Origin: an uncultured Muribaculaceae bacterium
GTDB taxonomy: Bacteria > Bacteroidota > Bacteroidia > Bacteroidales > Muribaculaceae
DNA length: 64,000 nucleotides
Direction of reading: 5' to 3'
NCBI GenBank assembly: GCA_902494515.1
Contig: CABUTS010000005.1
Span: forward strand, 11,285 to 75,284
Shown here in pieces: positions 8,533-17,632 of this stretch. A program made the position numbers and the translations under genes. Below the pieces are notes generated by a model. That model was given only the letters and a program-made list of their open reading frames with translations, did not search any database and was not told the origin of the DNA. Each line of letters begins with the position of its first letter. Positions within the stretch are counted from its first letter, which is position 1.

Positions 8533-11500
8533 TCAACGTGCTGCGCGTTCGCTTTCAAGCTCCCGGCGGATATACAGGTAGATGTTCGGCATATAGTCGA
8601 GCAGACGCGCGGCCTCGTCGAGCAGCCGGGCCGATTCGGCGGGGTTTTCTTCACCATGACGGCGGCGGTAGCGCACCAACTCGATGTTGTAGAGCGCCGA
8701 GAGGGCGGCCTCGTCCTGAGTTTTTTCCAGCATGGTTGAAATCTCGTCGACATCAGCGGGTTCAAGCGCCATTTCGTCGAGTTCCGGCAGGGAGGCGCGG
8801 AGCTTTTCGGCGGTTGTCAGGTTGTCGACCTTCAGGCAGTAAATAGAACGGTACAGACCTATTTCAAGTTCAGTTCCCTCCGACGCAACCTCGCCGAGTT
8901 TCTGCTCGAACCCGTCGAACTCCCCGGCAAGGAGCGAAGTGAGTACCTCGAAGAAAACCGGCAGATGCTTCCGGCACCCCTCTCCAGCCTCCCTGACAAC
9001 ATCCAGAGCGCCCTTATAGTCGCCGAGGCAGCGCTGACGCTTGGCCTTTTCAGCCATCATCTCGTTCCGCGCCTCGTCGCTGAGGGCGTCGGTGTTCAGC
9101 AGGAAGTCGATGAAACTGTCGGCCTTCCCGTCCATTCCGTCGCCACGCATTGCCCAGTAATATGCCACGACAACCGCCGAAGACCCATCGTCGGAGAGAT
9201 CGCCGTCGGGGCGCAAGGTCATATAGTCCTTGAAAAGTTCCTCCCGTTCGTCGGCATCAAGCTGATAAATTCCCGCGAGAGTGACGTAGGCGGGGAGCAC
9301 CGGGTCGAAGCGGCGCAGGAAAGCGGCGAACGTGCGCCAGTGTTCCAGCACCGGCACATTACGGTTGACGTACATACAGCGGCACAGCGCCTCGACAGCC
9401 TCGCGCACATTGCTCATCAACTGCGCAGGGAAATCAGAGCCGGCGGCAGCGGCCTTTTCCAGTTCCCCGACAAACGTTGCAAGCGGCCTGAGATAACTAT
9501 TATAGTTACTCTCCCCTATCTCGTCGAAGAATCGCATTGCCACATCCTGAAGGGTCTTGCTTTCCGGACCCTCCAGATCCAGAGCCAAAGGAACAACCCC
9601 GGCTGCATCACCCGCCTGCAGACGGGCGCCGCGGGCAAGGATATAAAGCCGTCGCTCCTTAGCCCCTGCTCCGGTGAAGCGGTCTATGAGCGCCCCACGG
9701 CACTCCTGTAGCCACATTCCGGGATTCTTCAGTTCAAAGAACGGACGACCGTCGGCTACAAGACGTGCAAAATAATATGTCTTATAGAATTGCAGGGTGA
9801 ACATATTCTCGGCCAACTCACGGGCTATTGTTTCGTCTGTTTTGTCGGCAAGTTCATTCTGTCCGGTCATCCGCGCCAAAGCCATGGCGACAGAATGAAT
9901 GTCGCAACCAATCCATTTACTGAGAATAATATCAATAACCCGCGGAGCCTGACCACTGTCTATGATGTCGCAGAGAGTAGCCTTCGCGCGTGTTTCGTCA
10001 AACCCGCCTTCGGGTTTATTAAACTCATTGTAAGCGTAGGAAATCATCCGGCTGATGTATTTCGGGTCGTCGAGCAGTGCGGGATTCGCGCGGCGAATCA
10101 ACGGATATATCCTTGTCTGACGCTCAAAGTAGTTTATATCGGGGTATTCGGCCACCATCTCGGCAGCTTCCTGTTCGCGACCCAGTTCCAAGGCCAGATT
10201 CACAAAGTATTTCTGGAACTCCTGAGACCTGCTTACATCTTTTTCGCGACGCAGGCGTTCGCCGTCGGCCATCATCTGTTCAAGAACCGCGCGCGGCTGA
10301 GGTTCCAAAGAGTTGAATTTAAGCAAATTGTAGGCAGCGTTGCTCCAGAACACAATCTCATTCGGAGCAATCTCGCGGGCCTTGATGAAATGCTCCATTG
10401 CCTTGCGGTAGTTGTCCTTCCTGGCCTCTTTGTCCCCGTTTTCGGCCTCAATGGCCATACGGGAGTATATCGCACCGACACTGTTCAGCACCGACGCCTC
10501 GTTGCGCCGGTCGCCTTTCGCGCGGTAAAGTTCCATAAGGGAGTCGGCGGTCTTGAACGCTACGGAATAACGTTCGAGATTAATGGCTCGCGACATCTTC
10601 CAGTAAAGAGCATCCTCGAGATTTATCAGCGGACAAGTAACCGCCGGATTCTGGAATATCTCTATGCACTTGTCGTATAGCTCCATAGCCTCGTCGGCAA
10701 TAGGGGTGGCGTATTCTTTGTTGCTGTCGCGCTCGGCAATGGAGGCGAGGGCATCGCCCAAGGCGTAGAGGTAATATCCCCGAGAGGAGGGGGTCAGTTC
10801 CCGCTCCAGGATAGCACGGTAAGCAGGAACAGCCATCTCCGGTCTGTCTCCACGGCAGAAAGCGTCGGCAGCTCGTGCGCAGCTGCTGTAAATATTGTCC
10901 GGCAGCATAAACGAGGCCAACTGCCGCATGGCTTCGGTGGTCTGTCGGAGGAAAGAAAGAGTAAGCTCCCCGGACTTCGGGCGGGATTCCCGGAAGTTGC
11001 GGATTATGGCGACAATATGCCGGAAATAGTTGTCAAGGTCGACATTTACTTCGCGGTATACGCGTTCAATCTCATCGCAGCGGTTTATTGTCTCCTCGTC
11101 ATTCAACCTGCCGATAAGAGTGCCTTCGTAAAGGTCAAGGACCATGATGTCGAGCCGAACATTTTCGTAATACTCCGACTGCACCATCAGGCGTTTGAGT
11201 TCCATCCACTCATCGTGGAGCCCGAGACGGATGACACATGATGCCGCACAGCGTATATAGAAAAGTTTATTCTGCTCTTCGCGGCTGTTTTCGATGGCCT
11301 TTGAGAAGCGCTCATAGAGTCTGCGGACGAAGCTTTCCGAGCTGTACGACGGTATGAAGATGATCTCCCGGAGGATTATGAACAAATCTGATACCGCTAT
11401 GTCGTCGGGGCGGTTTTCGTCGAACAGTTCGGCAAACGGTCGTTCGGCCGCGTCCGGGCCGAAGCCAAGCTGGCTGTTGAGCGCCGCCCGCACCTTCCGC

Positions 11501-13665
11501 GGGAGCCACTTGCGACGGATGTCGGCCTCCATGGTGGTCTCTTCAGGGGTGTTTTCAAAGAACTTCTTCCACATCAGGGAGATGGTATGCTGGCCGTCGA
11601 ACAGGTAATGTTCCACTATGATGTCTAACGAGTCGAACATCCGGCCCGGACGCCTGACAGTCTCGCGCACTCTGGAGATAATCGGCATCATTTTCGACCA
11701 ATCGGTACCTAAGGAGATTAATCCGAAATGGCGCAGCAGACCCATGACCTTGCGCCGACGGCCTGCTGACATATATTGGTGCAAGAGCTCGAACCGGGCT
11801 GCCGAGTAGTAGACCATCTCGTTGTCGTCCAGTATGCCTGGGACGCCGCGCACAAGCCGGCGCATGATGAAGTTCGTAAAACGTCCCTCGCGGTTCCCCC
11901 GGACGATGGTATTCATGACCCGGCGGCAGTCAGTCACAATCAGCCGCGACAGGCGCTTCTGTTCATGCTCATCCAGGGGGTATCGGGCCTGCACGGCGGC
12001 GGTCGCGTCTCCCGAGGCGAGCAGTATGTTTCCGCGCGAGCGGCGCGTCCAGGGTTCCACGGAAGCCAAGAGGGCGGCTTTATCCAGGGGGTTGCGGGTG
12101 ATTCCACGGAATAAACCCTCCTCGCTCATGCCTATCTGCGATGCCTGAAGGCGGCTGAACAGCTCGCGCACGTTGTCGGCGCCATGCTCCTCCTCGAGGT
12201 ATTGCAGCAGTCGGTCGTAGAACTGCGCGGAGGTGTCGAGTGTGGCGAAAGAGTGGATGAACCGGTCCACATCCTCGAAGATTCCGAAGGTCACCAGCTT
12301 GTCGATGAACGCCCGCAGCATCTTCACGGAGGTGAACACCTTCGAGGCGGAGATGGCGGAGATCTGACGCTCGTTCAGACGCTTGGAGTATTTGCCCAGG
12401 TAATCGACGGTGATGTCGTGGATATGCACAGGGATGAGCGGCTCTATCTGCCTGACTTTCACCGGAACTTCGGATGCCATTTCTATGGTCTTCACCACCT
12501 CGGGGTCGGAACAGGTGATTATCATGCACGGGATGATGTCGGTATGGCTCAGGATGCGGCCCAGATTCCGGTCGGACTTGGAGGTGAGTTTCTCCACACC
12601 GTCGATGACCCAGAGGCAGTTCGCGCAATGGAAGCGCTTCACCATCTCGGCGAAGGGAATGGGGTTGTTATCGGCAGGGTTCGGGGCGAGGCAGTCCACC
12701 CCGGGGTAGCGCGAGCGCAGAGTGTTGATGAACATACGCATCAGCATCTCCTGTGTGTCGACATTCTCATCCACAATGGTGTAGACCACCTCATAGGGGT
12801 TCGCCGGTTCATGAATATTGCCCCTCGCGTCCTTGTATTCAAGCAGATGCGGGAGCTGGTTGGCGACAATGGCGGAGAGGCCCGAGCCGGGAGCGCCGGT
12901 GAGGATGTCGATATGGCGCGGGGAGATGTCTCCGGTGGATTCGGTCAGGAGGGGGATGCGGTTACAGTCGGTGTAGACTTTGCGCAGGTCGGCGAGCTTG
13001 CGCTCCTGCTCGGCGGCGTAGAGGCCGTAGATGTCGGGGGTTTCCTCCAAAGGATAGAGGCGGTCGATCATCTCCATCAGGCGGCGGTGCACGGCGCGGC
13101 CGAGCGACGCCACGGTGGTGTAGTCCGAAGCCGAGCAGCGTCCTTCATCGGCACTGTGGCGGATGCGCTCGCGCAGTTCGGAGAGTTTGCGGCGGCGCTC
13201 AGGATCCTTTTCGCGGAAACGGCGGGGCACCGACAGCTCGTTGCGCAGGAAGAAGTGAGCCTCGACGGGAGCGGGATTGTCGAGCACGCCGTAGAGCATC
13301 TCCATCTCGGTGATGCTCTTGCGGGAGTCGAGATACGGCGAAATCCAGGGGTAACGGGCGGCGAGGCGCCCGAGATCCACGCCGGACTCGCCCTGCTCCG
13401 GAACCCAGCCGTAGCGGCCTCCGACCAGTCCGATGAAGAAGGGGCGCGTACGCTCGATTTCGTCCATGCAGATTTCCACAACACGGCCGTTGGTGGCCTC
13501 CTCCTCGGTGATGCCCCAGCGGAGGTCGAGGGGTGTGAACTCCACATTGCGGCGGCGACATTCGCGGCGGATGTCGGGGAACACTTTACGGATAAGGTAG
13601 TTGCGCTCCTTCTGCATGTCGGAGAAGGTCGAGGAGATGAAAACGCGTATGTTTCTTTCAGTCAT
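8533..13665 (-). CDS. Giant DUF4062-NTPase-TPR (STAND-like) protein with altered P-loop
   Basis: A 1710-residue protein. Residues 5-90 are a DUF4062 domain (IRVFISSTFSDMQKERNYL, then PLDLRWGITEEEA and GLVGGRYGWVP). An NTPase domain follows with Walker A-like GAPGSGLS (residues 257-264) and Walker B-like LWVIDGVEK (351-359). The invariant Walker A lysine is L263 (codon CTC, two base changes from AAG). The C-terminal two thirds are alpha-helical, with TPR-like repeats clearest at about 955-1120. DUF4062-NACHT-repeat architectures occur in STAND signalling and some defence proteins, which is the closest analogy; the function is unknown. The gene stands alone, divergent from the lipoate ligase. 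The promoter lies so close to ATG 13665 that the mRNA may be leaderless. Confidence 0.8.
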   Translation of the reverse strand: MTERNIRVFISSTFSDMQKERNYLIRKVFPDIRRECRRRNVEFTPLDLRWGITEEEATNGRVVEICMDEIERTRPFFIGLVGGRYGWVPEQGESGVDLGRLAARYPWISPYLDSRKSITEMEMLYGVLDNPAPVEAHFFLRNELSVPRRFREKDPERRRKLSELRERIRHSADEGRCSASDYTTVASLGRAVHRRLMEMIDRLYPLEETPDIYGLYAAEQERKLADLRKVYTDCNRIPLLTESTGDISPRHIDILTGAPGSGLSAIVANQLPHLLEYKDARGNIHEPANPYEVVYTIVDENVDTQEMLMRMFINTLRSRYPGVDCLAPNPADNNPIPFAEMVKRFHCANCLWVIDGVEKLTSKSDRNLGRILSHTDIIPCMIITCSDPEVVKTIEMASEVPVKVRQIEPLIPVHIHDITVDYLGKYSKRLNERQISAISASKVFTSVKMLRAFIDKLVTFGIFEDVDRFIHSFATLDTSAQFYDRLLQYLEEEHGADNVRELFSRLQASQIGMSEEGLFRGITRNPLDKAALLASVEPWTRRSRGNILLASGDATAAVQARYPLDEHEQKRLSRLIVTDCRRVMNTIVRGNREGRFTNFIMRRLVRGVPGILDDNEMVYYSAARFELLHQYMSAGRRRKVMGLLRHFGLISLGTDWSKMMPIISRVRETVRRPGRMFDSLDIIVEHYLFDGQHTISLMWKKFFENTPEETTMEADIRRKWLPRKVRAALNSQLGFGPDAAERPFAELFDENRPDDIAVSDLFIILREIIFIPSYSSESFVRRLYERFSKAIENSREEQNKLFYIRCAASCVIRLGLHDEWMELKRLMVQSEYYENVRLDIMVLDLYEGTLIGRLNDEETINRCDEIERVYREVNVDLDNYFRHIVAIIRNFRESRPKSGELTLSFLRQTTEAMRQLASFMLPDNIYSSCARAADAFCRGDRPEMAVPAYRAILERELTPSSRGYYLYALGDALASIAERDSNKEYATPIADEAMELYDKCIEIFQNPAVTCPLINLEDALYWKMSRAINLERYSVAFKTADSLMELYRAKGDRRNEASVLNSVGAIYSRMAIEAENGDKEARKDNYRKAMEHFIKAREIAPNEIVFWSNAAYNLLKFNSLEPQPRAVLEQMMADGERLRREKDVSRSQEFQKYFVNLALELGREQEAAEMVAEYPDINYFERQTRIYPLIRRANPALLDDPKYISRMISYAYNEFNKPEGGFDETRAKATLCDIIDSGQAPRVIDIILSKWIGCDIHSVAMALARMTGQNELADKTDETIARELAENMFTLQFYKTYYFARLVADGRPFFELKNPGMWLQECRGALIDRFTGAGAKERRLYILARGARLQAGDAAGVVPLALDLEGPESKTLQDVAMRFFDEIGESNYNSYLRPLATFVGELEKAAAAGSDFPAQLMSNVREAVEALCRCMYVNRNVPVLEHWRTFAAFLRRFDPVLPAYVTLAGIYQLDADEREELFKDYMTLRPDGDLSDDGSSAVVVAYYWAMRGDGMDGKADSFIDFLLNTDALSDEARNEMMAEKAKRQRCLGDYKGALDVVREAGEGCRKHLPVFFEVLTSLLAGEFDGFEQKLGEVASEGTELEIGLYRSIYCLKVDNLTTAEKLRASLPELDEMALEPADVDEISTMLEKTQDEAALSALYNIELVRYRRRHGEENPAESARLLDEAARLLDYMPNIYLYIRRELESERAAR

Positions 13666-13669
13666 CTGG

Positions 13670-13701
13670 CAAATTTACATATTTCAGCGCAATTACGCAA
13701 A
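13670..13701 (-). promoter_or_regulatory. Promoter of the DUF4062 gene
   Basis: On the minus strand: TTTG (13701-13698), 20 bases, TAAATTTG (13677-13670). The box ends four bases before the start codon at 13665, which predicts a leaderless or nearly leaderless mRNA. Confidence 0.65.
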
Positions 13702-13782
13702 CCTGCGGTTCATTTCCACCAACTTACGGCTCTTTTCCGGGCATTGTATGTTGCAAAACATAAAAATATAAATTGATAAAAA

Positions 13783-13814
13783 TTTGGGGTTAAGAAAAAA
13801 GATTTTTAACTTTG
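13783..13814 (+). promoter_or_regulatory. Promoter of the lipoate ligase and perhaps the gcv genes
   Basis: TTTG (13783-13786), 20 bases, TAACTTTG (13807-13814), followed by ATG at 13834. Spacing and boxes match the Bacteroidetes consensus. Confidence 0.65.
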
Positions 13815-13833
13815 GATTCCAAATCTTTTGCCC

Positions 13834-14571
13834 ATGATTTACGCCGAATTGCCCCCGATGAAGCCCCGGAAACTGCCGTTCTATCTGGCGATGGAGGAGC
13901 ATCTCGCGCGGAACTATCCCGACGGGGAGTTCTTCTTCATGTGGCAGGTGGACCCGACGGTGATTTACGGTCGCTGTCAGAACCCGCAGGCCGAGGTGAA
14001 CCTCGAATTCTGCCGCAGCCACGGCATCGAAGTTTACCGGCGCAAAAGCGGCGGAGGCTGCGTATTCGCCGACCGCAACAACATAATGTTCAGCTACATC
14101 ACCACCGCGAAGGATGATGTGCCGACAACTTTCGGCCGTTACTGCTCGATGGTTGCCGGCATCCTGAGGGAGCTCGGTCTCGAAGCCTCGGCTTCGGGGC
14201 GCAACGACGTTCTCATCGGCGACCGGAAGGTCAGCGGCAATGCCTTCTACTCCCTCCACGACCGGGTTATCCTCCACGGCACAATGCTCTTCGACGCCGA
14301 CCTGGAGACTATGGCCCAGGCCATAACCCCATCGGCCGAAAAACTTGCCCGAAACGGCGTCAAATCCGTACCTGCGCGGGTCACCACTATCCGCCGGCAC
14401 CTTCCCGACCTCCCCCTCGAGGAGTTCAAGGCCTTCGTTCGCCGCCGCCTCTGCGACTCCACCCGGCTGATGACCCCCGACGACCTCACCGCCATCCGCG
14501 CCCTCGAGCGCCCCTACTACTCCCCTGCCTGGCTCTCCGGCCGATTCCCCGACAGCCCCGATTCCTGTTAG
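13834..14571 (+). CDS. lplA: Lipoate-protein ligase A family
   Basis: A 245-residue protein. It has the lipoate-binding motif RRKSGGGCVF (residues 69-78), the catalytic lysine K132 in GDRKVSGNAFY, and HGTMLF after it. It should attach lipoate to carrier proteins such as GcvH via lipoyl-AMP. It lacks the long C-terminal accessory domain of the E. coli enzyme, so it may be the short type. ATG 13834 fits the promoter 20 bases upstream; the longer frame begins with TTG 13828. Genes for the glycine cleavage system follow on the same strand, whose H protein is the obvious acceptor. Confidence 0.88.
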   Translation: MIYAELPPMKPRKLPFYLAMEEHLARNYPDGEFFFMWQVDPTVIYGRCQNPQAEVNLEFCRSHGIEVYRRKSGGGCVFADRNNIMFSYITTAKDDVPTTFGRYCSMVAGILRELGLEASASGRNDVLIGDRKVSGNAFYSLHDRVILHGTMLFDADLETMAQAITPSAEKLARNGVKSVPARVTTIRRHLPDLPLEEFKAFVRRRLCDSTRLMTPDDLTAIRALERPYYSPAWLSGRFPDSPDSC

Positions 14572-14572
14572 T

Positions 14573-14620
14573 CTGGCTCTCCCCTATCAATCCGCCTCAC
14601 CTGGCTCTCCCCTATCAATC
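14573..14620. repeat. Direct repeat between lplA and gcvT
   Basis: A 20-base sequence (CTGGCTCTCCCCTATCAATC) occurs twice, at 14573-14592 and 14601-14620. Confidence 0.8.
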
Positions 14621-14630
14621 TGTAATTGCG

Positions 14631-14648
14631 CCGGAAGCCTGCTTCCGG
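14631..14648. promoter_or_regulatory. Hairpin 16 bases before gcvT
   Basis: CCGGAAGC-CT-GCTTCCGG, an 8-bp perfect stem in the leader or spacer upstream of ATG 14665. No U-tract follows, so an intrinsic terminator is unlikely. I see no glycine-riboswitch-like architecture. Confidence 0.4.
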
Positions 14649-14664
14649 ATAAAATATAAAGCTT

Positions 14665-15768
14665 ATGGAAGATCTCAAAAAAACCTGCCTGCACGATTTC
14701 CACCTGGCTCTCGGAGCCAAGATGAGCCCGTTTGCCGGCTATGATATGCCCATCGAGTATCCCGCGCTGGGAATCATAGGCGAACACCGCGCAGTGCGCG
14801 AAGCCTGCGGCGTGTTCGACGTTTCCCATATGGGGGAAATCGGAATCACCGGCGAGGACGCCGAATTCTTCGTTAACCGCGTGTTTTCCAACGATGTGAC
14901 CAACGCCCCCGACGGCCAGTGTTTCTACGGCATGATGCTCCGCGACGACGGCGGAGTGGTCGACGATCTGCTGGTCTACAAGCGCCGCCACAACGACTTC
15001 CTGTTCGTGGTCAACGCCTCGAATATCGAGAAGGACGAGCAGTGGATTCTCCGTCAGGCCGAAGGTTACCGCCTCTGTCTGGAGTTCCTCTCCGAAAGCA
15101 CCGGCGAAGTTGCCGTTCAGGGTCCCGAAGCCGAGCAGGTCGTGGAGGAGGTCATTGAAATTCCATGCCGCGACATCGCCTTCTACCGCTTCCGCGAATT
15201 TGACCACGACGGCGACACCGTTATCATCTCCCGCACCGGCTATACCGGCGAGGACGGCTTCGAAATCTACGGTCCTCACGAGTTCATCCGCAACGTCTGG
15301 GAACGCCTCGTAGGCTCAGGCCGCTGCCAGCCCTGTGGTCTCGGCTGCCGCGACACCCTCCGTTTCGAGGTGGGTCTCCCCCTCTACGGCAATGAGCTGG
15401 CCGACGACATCACCCCGCTGGAAGCCGGTCTGGGCATGTTCGTGAAGCTCGAGAAACCCGACCTCATCGGCGGCGAAGCGCTCCGCAAGCAGAAAGCCGA
15501 AGGCGCTCCCCGCAAGAATGTAGGCCTCGAAATCCAGGACCGCGCCATCGCCCGCCACGGCGCCGAAGTACTCTCGCCCGAAGGGGAGGTAATCGGCCAT
15601 GTGACAACCGGTTACCGCGGCATCTCCACCGACCGCTCCATCTGCATGGCCCTCATCGACGCCCGCTACGCCGCCCGCGGCACCGAGCTCCGCGTCCAGG
15701 TCCGCCGCAAAACCTTCCCCGCCATCGTCGTCCCCAAAAAGTTCTTAAAAAAATCCTACAAACAATAA
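14665..15768 (+). CDS. gcvT: Glycine cleavage T protein (aminomethyltransferase)
   Basis: 367 residues, the usual size. The N-terminal MEDLKKTCLHDFHLALGAKM with PFAGYDMPIEY and HRAVREACGVFDVSHMGE is diagnostic for GcvT. The folate-binding core keeps SRTGYTGEDGFEIY, and the C-terminal GlyT barrel is complete. It transfers the aminomethyl carbon from lipoyl-GcvH to tetrahydrofolate, releasing ammonia. It is first in a tight run with gcvH (5-base gap) and then gcvPA, gcvPB and lpd. Confidence 0.96.
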   Translation: MEDLKKTCLHDFHLALGAKMSPFAGYDMPIEYPALGIIGEHRAVREACGVFDVSHMGEIGITGEDAEFFVNRVFSNDVTNAPDGQCFYGMMLRDDGGVVDDLLVYKRRHNDFLFVVNASNIEKDEQWILRQAEGYRLCLEFLSESTGEVAVQGPEAEQVVEEVIEIPCRDIAFYRFREFDHDGDTVIISRTGYTGEDGFEIYGPHEFIRNVWERLVGSGRCQPCGLGCRDTLRFEVGLPLYGNELADDITPLEAGLGMFVKLEKPDLIGGEALRKQKAEGAPRKNVGLEIQDRAIARHGAEVLSPEGEVIGHVTTGYRGISTDRSICMALIDARYAARGTELRVQVRRKTFPAIVVPKKFLKKSYKQ

Positions 15769-15773
15769 TAGCC

Positions 15774-16142
15774 ATGATTTACTACAGCAAAACCCACGAA
15801 TACGTTCGCGTTGAAGACAACAAAGGTTACATCGGCGTCAGCGATTACGCCCAGAAACAGCTCGGCAACGTCGTTTATGTCGACATGCCCGAAGCCGGCG
15901 ACGAACTGGTCAAAGGCGAAGATTTCGGCGCCATCGAGAGCGTGAAGGCCGCATCGGACCTCATCGCCCCCGTCTCCGGCGAAGTCATCGAAGTCAACGA
16001 CGCCCTCTCGGAGAACCCCCGTCTGATCAACGAGGACGCCATGAAGAACTGGATCATCGCCATCGAACTCTCCGACCTCTCGGAGCTCGACGACCTCATG
16101 GACGAAGCCGCCTACGACGCCTTCTGCGCCGCCGAACACTGA
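15774..16142 (+). CDS. gcvH: Glycine cleavage H protein (lipoyl carrier)
   Basis: 122 residues. The lipoylation site is K58 in GAIESVKAASD, preceded by the typical YVDMPEAGDELVKGE. It carries the aminomethyl group between the P, T and L proteins on its lipoyl arm. ATG 15774 follows the gcvT stop by five bases. It is the expected substrate of the lipoate ligase encoded at 13834. Confidence 0.96.
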   Translation: MIYYSKTHEYVRVEDNKGYIGVSDYAQKQLGNVVYVDMPEAGDELVKGEDFGAIESVKAASDLIAPVSGEVIEVNDALSENPRLINEDAMKNWIIAIELSDLSELDDLMDEAAYDAFCAAEH

Positions 16143-16195
16143 TTCCCGCAAAGTTCATAAAAGCCGGGCATTGATTCCCGTCAAAGTTCACAGCA

Positions 16196-17530
16196 ATGAT
16201 ACCCTATTTTCCACATACTGCCGCTGATATCGAGGCGATGCTCGCCCGCTGCGGCGTCGGCTCCCTTGACGACCTCTACGCTGATGTCCCTGAGGAGCTG
16301 AAACTGAAGGCCCCCTACGACCTCGGCGAGCCGATGAGCGAACCCGAGGTGCGCCGCTTTTTCGACGGCCTCGCCGCGAAAAACCTCCCCGTGAAAGCAT
16401 GCTTCGCCGGCGGCGGTTTCTACGACCACGCCGTTCCGGCGGCGGTCCGCTCCATCTGCGCGCGCTCCGAGTTTCTGACCGCCTACACCCCCTATCAGCC
16501 TGAAATCTCGCAGGGTACCCTCCAGTATATCTTTGAATATCAGACGATGATGGCCCGCCTGACCGGTCTCGAAGTCTCGAACGCCTCGATGTACGACGGC
16601 GCCACCGCAACGGCCGAAGCGGTGCTCATGGCCGTGGCCTCGCAGCGCAAGCGCAACGTAGCCATGGTGTCCGCCACACTCAGCCCCGACGTGCGGCGCG
16701 TGGTCGACACCTACGCCCGCTACCACGGTGTTAGAATTGTGGAAATTCCTGAAAAAGACGGAGTTACCGACCGCGACGCCATCGCCGCTCTCCTCGCCGA
16801 ACAGGGCAAGGAGGTCGCCGCCGTCCTCGTCCCCAGCCCCAACTACTACGGCATCATCGAGGACCACACCGGTCTGGCCGAACTCTGCCATGCTTCAAAG
16901 GCACTGCTGATCATGAACTGCGTGGCCGCGGACCTCGCCGTGCTCCGCACCCCCGGCGAACTCGGCGCCGACATCGCCTGCGGCGACGCCCAGTCGCTCG
17001 GTATTCCGCTGAGCTTCGGCGGCCCGTATCTCGGTTATCTCTGCGCCACAAAGGCCCTGATGCGCAAGATGCCGGGCCGCATCGTCGGCGCCACCACCGA
17101 CGCCGCCGGCGAGCGCTGTTTCGTGCTCACCCTTCAGGCCCGCGAGCAGCATATCCGCCGCGAAAAAGCCACCTCCAACATCTGCTCCAATCAGGGACTG
17201 ATGACACTCTGGGTATCGGTCTACATGAGTCTGGTAGGTGCCGAAGGGCTCCGCGAAATCGCCGCAAAGTCCTGCTCCACAGCCCGCTATATGCTCGGAG
17301 AGATGACCGCCGACGGTCGGGCCCGTCTGCGCTATCCCTCGGCACCGTTCCTCAACGAATTCCTGCTCGAAACCGACTTCGACATCGACCTGTTCATCCG
17401 CGCCTGCATCCGGCAGGCCGGAATCCTCCCCGGCATCAAGGTCGGCGACAACACCCTGCTGATGGCCGCCACCGAAATGCAGATCCGCGAGGATGTAGAC
17501 CGCATGGTCGATATAGCAAAATCAATTTAA
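16196..17530 (+). CDS. gcvPA: Glycine decarboxylase subunit 1 (P protein, N-terminal half)
   Basis: 444 residues, matching the separate alpha subunit of the two-part glycine decarboxylase. Recognisable segments are TAYTPYQPEISQGTLQYIFE, the YDGATATAEA loop, and KATSNICSNQGL near residue 325. With GcvPB it decarboxylates glycine and passes the aminomethyl group to GcvH. The PLP lysine lies on the partner subunit, as expected. It begins 53 bases after gcvH. Confidence 0.95.
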   Translation: MIPYFPHTAADIEAMLARCGVGSLDDLYADVPEELKLKAPYDLGEPMSEPEVRRFFDGLAAKNLPVKACFAGGGFYDHAVPAAVRSICARSEFLTAYTPYQPEISQGTLQYIFEYQTMMARLTGLEVSNASMYDGATATAEAVLMAVASQRKRNVAMVSATLSPDVRRVVDTYARYHGVRIVEIPEKDGVTDRDAIAALLAEQGKEVAAVLVPSPNYYGIIEDHTGLAELCHASKALLIMNCVAADLAVLRTPGELGADIACGDAQSLGIPLSFGGPYLGYLCATKALMRKMPGRIVGATTDAAGERCFVLTLQAREQHIRREKATSNICSNQGLMTLWVSVYMSLVGAEGLREIAAKSCSTARYMLGEMTADGRARLRYPSAPFLNEFLLETDFDIDLFIRACIRQAGILPGIKVGDNTLLMAATEMQIREDVDRMVDIAKSI

Positions 17531-17632
17531 CTTGAATTTTTAATCAATAACAAAAAATTAAGCTGATTTTTGTAACAAGCGCTGATTATTTCGCTGATTG
17601 AAAATTCACATTATTTCTTCAAACTTGGAAAA

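Noticed and set aside
12184..13776. A 530-codon plus-strand frame, with a similar one at 8965-9711
   Set aside because: Both lie antisense to the DUF4062 gene, have Val/Gly/His-rich composition typical of shadows, and show no motifs.
14573..14664. A glycine riboswitch before gcvT
   Set aside because: Only an 8-bp hairpin and a direct repeat are seen; the space is too short for the known aptamer pair.
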